Shown one piece after another: positions 1-5,496 of a DNA stretch of 5,496 nucleotides. The stretch is from the NCBI GenBank assembly GCA_029865445.1, contig JAOUGY010000264.1, forward strand, positions 1-5,496, read 5' to 3'. Position 1 is the first letter of the stretch; every line of letters starts with the position of its first letter. A model generated the notes under the pieces. That model worked only from the letters and a program-made list of their open reading frames with translations, was not told the origin of the DNA and made no database searches. The DNA is from Acidimicrobiia bacterium (GTDB lineage: Bacteria; Actinomycetota; Acidimicrobiia; Spongiisociales; ZC4RG35). The position numbers were made by a program, and so were the translations under genes.

Positions 1-3000
1 CCTGGTCCCCGGCCACCGCCGCGTTCACACTGGTGATGGCAGGCGGTGTGAAATCGGTGGTGGCCACCGCCGAGGCATCGACGTAGTGGACGAGCCCGCC
101 CACGGAGTCGAACAGTCGCTGCGTTGGAACCCCCTCATCGACGTACTGGCCGGGAATCAGATTGACCCGCTGGCGACCGGTGACCGGTCCGCCGGCGGTC
201 TCCGGGTTGATCTGGTTGAAGGTGGACAGGGTCGCGAAGTTCGTCGGGAAGATGACTCCCTCCGACTCCACCTCGGGTTCGCGCCCCGCCAGATCTGTGG
301 TGGCAGGACGTCCGAATGCCTGGTCCGTCACCGGGAGGTCGCGACTCTCGAGGTCTGTCAGCAGGACTCCGGTGGCGACGCTGCCCGGCACCGCGACCTC
401 GAGACCGGTCAGGGGCTGGAGTGGCCGCCAGTGCAAGAACTGGGCGCCGTCCTCCGCCACGAAGAACGTCCCATCGCCGGTGTTGACCTGATCGAACGTC
501 GGCGTGACCGTGAAGGCCGCGGCGTCAAGGCCTGTCACGGGTTCGGTCCCGATCGGCCCGGTTTCCGAACCCGGTACGGTCGCCGACCCTGGGCCTGCGA
601 TCTGCCAGAACGGCAGACCGTAGAGCGTGGCTTCTTCGATCGCTTTCAGGTCATAGACCCCATAGAGACCGGCGCGACCGAACTGGTCCTGTTTGGCGTC
701 CGCCAATGCTTGGCCGATCGTGTACCTGCCATCGAGGCGTTCCGCGAGGTTCGCCACGATCTTCTCGGTGAGTGCCACCGTGGAGCTGTCGCCATAGCCG
801 TAGCCGGTGTTCCCGATGTAGATCGCCTCGAATCCCGTGTAGACCTCCGCCCAGTCGGTGGGGTTGGCGACGAACCCTGCGGTCCCGTCCACGTTGAGGC
901 CGGTGTGACAGCCCATGGTGAACACGATCCGGTTGGCCAGTGCCAGTCCGGTCAGGTCGCCGATGGTGAAGAGGTCGTTCTCGGTGCCCGCCAGGTTCTC
1001 TGCCGCGGGCAGACCTCGGTGGTGGTCGTAGTGGGCGTTGGGAGAGGCGATGTCATTGCCCAGACTGAGCTGGTCGACGAGGTTCCGGCGTGTCCAGGTT
1101 TCGTTGATGAGGGTGTCGGTCGACGTCAGGAACGACGACAGCGCGTCGTCGACTTCTGCTCCTCCGTCTGAGAGGAAGTCGTAGGCGGCGATCGAGGCCG
1201 TTTCCGGGGTCAGGAGTCCGCCGCCGGCCACGAACGCATCGAGAGCCCCCTCGATCTGGTCCGGTGTTTCCACGAGTCGTCCGACCGCGAGGTCGGGGAT
1301 GTAGGCGAAACGATCCAGCCAGGGAATGGGATCGAGGTCTCCATAGGCTGCATCCGACAGGTAGTGGGCCGTGCTCAATGCGCCGAACAGCGCGTTGTCC
1401 TCGAACCCGTCGATGTACGTGGACTCGTTGGCGACCACAGTCGTGTCGGCGACGCGGTGGAACGGGACCACCTCGTCCGATCCGACGATGCTCACATGCC
1501 TGAGCGTGGGTGTCGATGCCGCCACATCTTGGACGAAGCCGGCGATCAGTCCGACCACCGAGTTGGCCGCTTCGGGGTCGCATGGGTTGGAGTCCCACGC
1601 CGCGAATGCGGCAGCAACGCCGGGGATACCGGCGATGTCGACGACCGCGCCGTTCACGCTGACGCCACCTGCCGAGAACGTCGACACCGACGCGAGTGCT
1701 GCGTCCATCGTGGTCGTGTCGCCATGGATGGCGCTCATTCGAGACGGGTTCGTGAGGAACACGGTGTCGGTCCCGGGCGGCACCACCGGTGCGGCGGCGG
1801 CAACGAGAGCGGGATACGCCCGTGGTGTGCAGACCGGGACCGGAGCCTCTTCCTGGTATGCCACACGGAGCACGTAGGGGCGTGTGCTGGAGGCACCGTT
1901 GTAGCCGGTCACCTCGATGGTGTACTCGGAGATCCCCGACTCGTGCTGCAGGGTGGTCACCGTCTCGTCGGCTGCGCTTCTGTTGGCAGATGAATCGCTC
2001 AGCGCAGCCGTCTCGCTCGGGGCAGTGTCCGCCAGCACTTCGGGCGTCAGGTCGGAGTCACCGGTGGTGTCGGCGCCGTCGTCGTCGATGGGAACGCCGC
2101 CCAGCGGAATGGTCCGTTCACTACCGGACCCCGAGACCGGGTTGGCGGCGGGCCGGTACATGAAAAGGTCGGTGTCGCCGTCGAGGTTGGAGAGGAAGAC
2201 GGAGACCCGATATCCAACTCCGGGTGCGGGCACTCTCCAGGCGTCGACGTCCGACCCGTCGGCGACGTGAGACACGTACAGGACATCCCCGGTGGTGGCG
2301 GTCCCCACCACGTCGTTCGGCTCGAAGTTCTGCACGATCGACACCGCCTCGGAGGAGGCGATCGCTCCCTTGCCGTCGGACGCTGCGAACCCCACGGTCT
2401 GGAGATCGAACCCGGGAACGAGCGCGATCCGCAGCACGTACGTTCCTTCATCCAGCGTGCCCAAACGGAACTGAAGTGTCGTGTCCGAGGCGAGAGGATC
2501 GGCGATAGGGGAGGAGGCGTCGTTCAGCTTGGCGAAATCCGACGAACCGTAGAGGTAGAGGAATCCCGGCGGCTTCAAGATGCTGATGGTTGTGTCGGTG
2601 CTGGCGGCGCCAACGACCGAGAACGTCACAGTCAGATCGAGTGCTTCCATCGCCGTGGAGCATTGGCGCGCCGTTGGATCGTACCCGCACGCCACGTCCC
2701 GGACCTCGATGGTCTCGAGCGGGAACTCCTCCCATGGGAGGTTGGCGCCGAGCAGGGCACCGACGATGAGATCGCCGAGGGTGAGTCCCTCCAGTCCAGG
2801 AACTTCTCCGAGGAATGCAAGCGTCAGATGGTCGAGCACGCCTGCCAGCGTCAGCGACGCCACATCACCGGGATCCAGCGCGGCGATGAGCGTTCCGAGC
2901 GTTGCGGAGTCGGCGATCGCGCCGAGGGTGGCGGCACCCGAAAGAGTGCCATTCGTGCAGTCTGCAATCGTGCAGTCGACCAGAGCGGTGACGTTCCCGA

Positions 3001-5496
3001 TGGCCCCCAGGGGGATGGCGCCCAGCGGGCTCGCGACGAGATCGATGGCTCCGAGCGGAATCGCCCCGAGGGGGACTCCCGCGATCTGAACGGTGGTGAG
3101 GTCGATGGCGCCGAGAGGTATCGCCCCAAGCGGCAACGCCTCGATCGGAATCGCCCCCAAGGGGGTAGCGTTCAGATCCGTTCCGGCGGGTAGCCCGTCG
3201 CTCCACTCGCCGAGGGTCGTGTCGGCGTCGCAGGTGGGAAGCCCGGTGGCGGCCGCACACACCTCGGTCACCGTGATTGCCCCCAGCGGGATTGCCCCCA
3301 GCGGGATCGCCCCGAGCGGGCTCGTCGTCATGTCGATGGCACCGAGAGGAATGGCCCCGAGAGGCAATCCCTCGAGCGAGATCGCTCCCAGAGGAATGGC
3401 TCCGAGCGGGATGGCACCCAGCGGGATGGCGCCCAAGGGAGTCGAGGCCAGACTGGAGTCGCCCAGCAGCGCCAGATAGTCGAGAACGGAGGTGACAAGC
3501 GGATCGATCCCCAGATCGGCGCACGATTCGCCGGCCGCAGCCGCGGCGTCGTGGAATGTGCAGAAGTCGCCGCCGACGTCGATCGCTCCCAACGGGATGG
3601 CACCCAGCGGCAATCCGGCCAGGGCGGTGGCGTCGAGGTCGATGGCCCCGAGGGGGATGGCGCTGAGAGGGATGGCTCCGAGCGGAATGGCTCCGAGCGG
3701 CGCGCCGGCGAGGTCACCGATGGCCCCGAGGGGGATGGCCCCGAGTGGCGACGAGGTCACGTCACCGATCGCACCAAGTGGGATGGCTCCGAGGTCGATC
3801 GCCCCGAGCGGGATCGCCCCCAGAGGTATCGCTCCGAGGGGAATCGCACCCAACGGGATCGCACCCAACGGCGAGGCGGTGATCCCGGACCCCGAGGCTT
3901 CCACGTCCAGCACGCTGGAAGTGTTCTCGTCGCATCCAACCGCATCGGCCGGGCACGCGAGTCCGAGTTGGGACAGGGTCGCATCACCCAACGCCACGGC
4001 GCCGAGTGTGAAATCGCCTACGGGCGTGGTGGCCGGATTCAGGTCGGCGAGCGTCAGTCCTGCCAGGACCTCATCGTCGAGAACCTCGATGGCCTGGGCA
4101 AGGGTGACCGTTTGGAGAGGCCGGTTCTCGAGCGGGGTGCCGGCAAGCAAGGCTGCCCAGCCGCCTTCGATGGCGATGTCGGACAGCACCACCGAGCCGA
4201 CCGACCCGGTCCCGATGGCACCGAGAGGAATGGCACCGAGCGGAATCGCGCCCAGTGGGCTGTCGGTGAGGTCGGCGGCATCGACTTGTACTCCCGCCAC
4301 GGCCTCGGCGGCGGCGATGAGGCGCTCGGACGGAATGTCGTCGAGCGCCACCCCGAACCCTGTCGGCAGTTCCTGGGTCGAAGGAGTGATCGAGAGGTCC
4401 GCGATGGCGCCTGCGGTCATTTCCCAGGTGAGGTACCGGACGATCTCGCCGGTCGGCGCCTGGTTCACGGCGACTCCACCGAGGGCGGTGCTGAACGACG
4501 CCGTGACCGAGAAGCCGATCGAACTCCCGACTGGAACGGCGATGTCCTCGGGGTCGCCGGACTCGAGTGGATGCACGATTTCGATCGTCACCGTGCCGTC
4601 GTTGGCCACGCCGAACGAGCCGGCCCCGTCCTGGACCGCATCCGGGACGAGTTCGAAGTTCAGGTCTTCGAATCCCCCTTGCGACATGAAGACTGCATCC
4701 CCGCTGTCGGGATCGTCGAACTCCACGAGCAGATCGAACCCATCGAAGGTGAGTCGAGATGCAACGAGCGCGAGGTAGAGGTTTTCCGAGTCGTTCATCA
4801 AGTACACCGAGCCGATACCGCCGTCGGCTCCGGATGCCACCGCCATGTCGAATCGGGCGGCGGCATCCCACTCGCCGGGGCTCATTGCTCCGTCGACAGA
4901 AGCCGTTCCCACGCCGGTGAACGTGTCCGGGGCGGTGACGGTCACGGTGCCGGTGGCCTCGCCTTGACCGTCGCTGATCGTGTACGGGAACTGACCACCT
5001 GAAGTTGTCGTGTTGTAGAGGCAGGTGCCCTCTCCACCGTCGCATGACAGGACGACACCGCCGTCGGCCGGACCCGCCTCGATGATGGTGAGTGGACCGT
5101 TGCCGGTGTCGTTGGCGAGGGGATCGATGGCAGCCACGGTGTCCACGGCGCTCCCCACGAGGTCGTCGGCCGCCACTGGATCCGAGCCATCGTCGTCGAG
5201 GATCGTCACGACGGCCCGGTTGTCGAGGAGAGTTCCGCCTCCGTCGACACCCAGGAGAAACACTTCGAAGCTCTCGTCGGTCTCCGCTTGAGCATCGTCG
5301 ACGACCGGGATCTCGACGAACGCCTCGTTGGTGTCGCCCTCGATCACAATGACATCCGACGATCCGGCGTAGTCGTCGGGATCGACGGCACTTCCATCGA
5401 CTGTGACGTAGGTGACGAACGCATCGAGGGGAGTCACGATGTTGCTCGAGATGAAGACGGTGGCGACACCGGCGGCTTCATCGACCTGGTGTCGCC
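1..5496 (-). CDS. Giant secreted multidomain protein with PLGAI-repeat rod and C25 (gingipain-type) peptidase, partial at both ends
   Basis: The minus-strand frame read from 5494 to 2 has no stop in 1831 codons, and no start or stop of the gene lies inside the window. Domains in order: Calx-beta end (1-102), cadherin-like Ig (107-188), CBM9/DOMON-like sandwich (198-371), PLGAI pentad rod with cysteine pairs (412-931), beta-sandwich spacer (932-1054), PPC domain (1056-1215), C25 cysteine peptidase (1222-1636), post-catalytic beta region (1637-1811), start of another Ig-like unit (1812 on). Calx-beta, PPC and C25 modules are typical of exported proteins, so an extracellular or surface-anchored role is inferred; signal peptide and anchor would lie outside the window. 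The likely job is proteolysis of an extracellular substrate, with the other modules giving reach, calcium-dependent rigidity or adhesion. The product is acidic, has six lysines, and shows no frameshift. The reading frame is certain; the biological role is not. Confidence 0.95.
2..58 (-). other. Start of a further Ig-like domain, cut by the window edge
   Basis: Residues 1813-1831 read TDFTPPAITSVNAAVAGDQ. 'D.TPP.I.sV' is a common opening of Ig-like repeats in large bacterial surface proteins, so another extracellular module probably follows beyond position 1. Only its first strand is visible. Confidence 0.45.
59..586 (-). other. Post-catalytic beta-rich region
   Basis: Residues 1637-1812. This segment follows the peptidase after a Gly/Pro/Thr-rich linker. 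It reads as short beta strands: AAFTVTPTFDQVN, GTFFVAEDGAQFLHWRPLQPL, LEVAVPGSVATGVLLTDLESRDLPV, GVIFPTNFATLSTFNQI, RQRVNLIPGQYV and QRLFDSVGGLVHYVDAS. Gingipains carry an Ig-like domain directly after the catalytic domain; this region is in the same place but is longer, and I cannot assign it to a family. It may pack on the peptidase or bind substrate. Confidence 0.45.
587..1831 (-). other. C25 gingipain-type cysteine peptidase domain
   Basis: Residues about 1222-1636. Recognisable clan CD/C25 elements, in order: DTVFLTN (first core strand), LRHVSIVGSDEVVPFHRVAD, DRFAYIPDLAVGRLVETPDQ (the 'D.YPDiavGRip..t..E' motif of C25), HYDHHRGLP with candidate catalytic His1492 (codon at 1019-1021), IVFTMGCHTGLN with candidate nucleophile Cys1529 (codon at 908-910), AIYIGNTGYG, and EEATLYGLPFWQI, matching the C-terminal 'lfGDPsl' stretch. 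From memory, gingipain RgpB has His211 and Cys244; the 37-residue spacing here is close to that 33. Cys1529 is followed by HTG, keeping the C-x-x-G of gingipain. Substrate specificity cannot be read from the sequence. Cys1222 and Cys1305 are the only other cysteines. Both catalytic residues are present, so activity is expected. Confidence 0.87.
1850..2329 (-). other. Bacterial pre-peptidase C-terminal (PPC)-type domain with acidic insertion
   Basis: Residues 1056-1215. NFEPND at the start, then DVLYVSHVADGSDVDAWRV and GYRVSVFLSNLDGDTDLFMY, follow the PPC plan ('EPNDt...A....g....g.i...gDvDwy.f.v..G..y.v.l......DlDLyly'). About 65 residues rich in Asp, Ser and Thr (1121-1187) then interrupt the fold before the closing strands ISEYTIEVTGYNGASSTRPYVLRVAY, which match the usual 'g.Y.i.V.gy.g....Y.L.V'. 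PPC domains accompany secreted peptidases and often aid export or substrate binding; here it lies directly before the peptidase rather than after it. Confidence 0.8.
2333..2701 (-). other. Beta-sandwich spacer between rod and PPC domain
   Basis: Residues 932-1054. It opens with a cysteine pair (Cys936/Cys945), then shows alternating strands LDLTVTFSVVGAAS, TTISILKPPGFLYLYG, TTLQFRLGTLDEGTYVLRIALVPGFDLQTVGF and ends EAVSIV. The pattern suggests an Ig-like or jelly-roll fold, but I do not recognise a named family. It holds three of the protein's six lysines (974, 989, 1042), the first ones after 973 lysine-free residues. Confidence 0.5.
2999..3163 (-). repeat. PLGAI block D (11 pentads)
   Basis: Residues 778-832 are again exactly 11 pentads: PLGAI, PIEAL, two PLGAI, DLTTV, QIAGV, two PLGAI, DLVAS, two PLGAI. 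It is followed by GNVTALVDC, starting the Cys841/Cys846 pair. Downstream the motif decays to forms such as ATLGAIADSATLGTL. Confidence 0.9.
3275..3439 (-). repeat. PLGAI block C (11 pentads)
   Basis: Residues 686-740 are exactly 11 pentads: four PLGAI, SLEGL, two PLGAI, DMTTS, three PLGAI. The block leads into TVTEVC, starting the Cys746/Cys755 pair. Confidence 0.9.
3581..3871 (-). repeat. PLGAI block B (13 perfect pentads plus variants)
   Basis: Residues 542-638 are the longest block: five PLGAI, DLGAI, PLGAI, spacer GDVTSS, two PLGAI, spacer GDLAGA, two PLGAI, PLSAI, PLGAI, DLDAT-ALAGL, two PLGAI. The last eight pentads have the same plan as the first eight of block D. It runs into DVGGDFC, where Cys645 begins the next cysteine pair. 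Confidence 0.9.
4214..4258 (-). repeat. PLGAI block A (3 pentads)
   Basis: Residues 413-427 are three perfect PLGAI pentads in tandem. The codons differ between copies (Pro CCA, CCG, CCT; Ile ATT, ATT, ATC). The block is followed by about 85 residues of leucine-rich, non-PLGAI sequence before the first rod cysteine pair (Cys514/Cys521). Confidence 0.9.
4382..4903 (-). other. Possible CBM9/DOMON-like beta-sandwich domain
   Basis: Residues 198-371. The start ASVDGAMSPGEWDAA (Trp209) followed by VYLMNDSENLYLALVASR and GFDLLVEFDD has the layout of carbohydrate-binding family 9 and related DOMON-like domains, which begin 'DG....gEW..A' and go on to '.y...d..nLYlav...d...DDs.ev.fD'. The rest alternates hydrophobic and polar residues, as expected for beta strands, up to VRYLTWEMTAGAIADLSITP. 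It contains no cysteine and no lysine. A role in binding sugar, heme or a surface ligand is possible but is inferred from the fold guess only. It could instead be an unrelated Ig-like sandwich. Confidence 0.5.
4931..5176 (-). other. Cadherin-like / bacterial Ig-type domain
   Basis: Residues 107-188. It opens VAADDLVGSAVDTVAAIDPLAND and closes TISDGQGEATGTVTVTA, the pattern of the cadherin-like repeats of bacterial adhesins, in which an 'LaND.d.d' loop precedes 'L.i' and the last strands read 'Y.vsDg.G..a..tVtVtv'. Cys151 and Cys158 sit seven residues apart on either side of a DGGEG turn and could form a hairpin disulfide, which is not typical of the family. It follows the Calx-beta domain with a four-residue linker (GSDP). 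The exact family (VCBS-like, cadherin-like, Big) cannot be settled by eye. Confidence 0.7.
5189..5494 (-). other. Calx-beta domain (N-terminally cut by the window edge)
   Basis: Residues 1-102. The order of features is that of Calx-beta: VDEAAGVATVFI near the edge, then VTYVTVDGSAVDPDDY (the usual 'T.dGtA..g.DY' signature), a strand and turn VIVIEGDTNEAFVEIPV, then VVDDAQAETDESFEVFL (the 'dD...E.dE.F.v.L' signature) and the closing VVTILDDD. The clustered Asp/Glu residues at D78/E79/E82 and D100-D102 occupy the places where calcium is bound in this family. Such domains commonly occur in tandem in large bacterial surface proteins, so more copies may lie upstream, beyond 5496. Calcium binding is inferred from family knowledge. 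Confidence 0.88.

Larger units (their letters stand above)
2702..4261 (-). repeat. PLGAI pentad-repeat rod with intervening cysteine-pair segments
   Basis: Residues 412-931. I count 32 perfect PLGAI pentads plus variants DLGAI, PLSAI, PIEAL and SLEGL, in four blocks at residues 413-427, 542-638, 686-740 and 778-832. Most interruptions keep the five-residue phase (DMTTS, DLVAS, DLTTVQIAGV, DLDATALAGL); GDVTSS and GDLAGA are six residues. Blocks are followed by segments with close cysteine pairs: 514/521, 645/658, 746/755, 841/846. The strict five-residue period suggests a quadrilateral beta-helix like that of pentapeptide-repeat proteins, but the usual A(D/N)LXX consensus with its polar position is absent, so this is inference. 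A leucine-rich tail (872-931, including LTLGDLIVGALLGANLPWEE) may cap the rod. There is no Lys or Arg from 459 to 931. Likely role: a stiff stalk presenting the peptidase. Confidence 0.85.

Noticed and set aside
1053..1598. Minus-strand open frame in another register (181 residues, very Arg-rich), and 4071-5045 likewise (324 residues)
   Set aside because: Out of frame with the continuous 1831-codon frame and composed of Arg-rich low-complexity sequence typical of shifted high-GC frames.
2999..4258. Possible CRISPR or DNA-level tandem repeat array
   Set aside because: The 15-base period is translated in frame, copies differ at synonymous sites, and there are no unique spacers of constant length.
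3492..4778. Long + strand open frame with MAPSG/IAPSG repeats (428 residues)
   Set aside because: It is the complementary-strand shadow of the PLGAI rod: the 15-base unit simply reads as a five-residue repeat on the other strand. The minus frame stays open over the whole window and encodes recognisable domains; this one does not.
3551..5002. Long + strand open frame (483 residues), and similar ones at 86-1171 and 2267-3193
   Set aside because: These are codon-for-codon antisense to the real gene. The near absence of TTA, CTA and TCA codons in the GC-rich gene leaves few stops on the opposite strand. Their Arg/Gly/Asp-rich products show no domain pattern.
2..5494. Internal promoters, terminators or RNA genes
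   Set aside because: All DNA is inside one coding frame, and nothing in it looked like a tRNA, rRNA or hairpin-plus-T-tract terminator.
1..5496. Possible pseudogene or frameshift in such a long gene
   Set aside because: Every codon from 5494 to 2 was read; there is no stop, and domain signatures continue in the same frame to both edges.

Overview
The window contains no intergenic DNA. One reading frame on the minus strand (triplets whose lowest + coordinate is 2 mod 3) has no stop codon from 5494 down to 2, giving 1831 codons. This is an internal piece of one very large gene, with its start beyond 5496 and its end before 1. I translated the whole frame by hand; residue n below covers + positions 5495-3n to 5497-3n.

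The product reads as a giant secreted or cell-surface multidomain protein carrying a gingipain-type (family C25, clan CD) cysteine peptidase. From N to C the fragment holds: the end of a Calx-beta domain (1-102); a cadherin-like/bacterial Ig domain (107-188); a sugar-binding-like beta-sandwich of CBM9/DOMON type (198-371, tentative); a rod-like region (412-931) built on the five-residue motif PLGAI, with 32 perfect copies in four blocks separated by segments that each hold a cysteine pair; a beta-sandwich spacer (932-1054); a pre-peptidase (PPC) domain with an acidic insertion (1056-1215); the C25 peptidase (about 1222-1636) with candidate catalytic His1492 and Cys1529; a post-catalytic beta-rich segment (1637-1811); and the first residues of what looks like another Ig-like domain (1812-1831).

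The domain set implies an extracellular protein: adhesion and calcium-binding modules come first, then a long rod, then a peptidase head, then more Ig-like modules. The protein is strongly acidic and nearly free of lysine (six in 1831 residues). Residues 459-931, covering most of the rod, contain neither Lys nor Arg. Cysteines fall in close pairs except the candidate catalytic one and two others near the peptidase.

High GC, strong G/C preference at third codon positions and this architecture fit a high-GC Gram-positive bacterium. A marine or aquatic actinobacterium of the Acidimicrobiia type is my best guess, at low confidence because no taxonomic marker is present. I saw no RNA genes, mobile elements, CRISPR, promoters or terminators.
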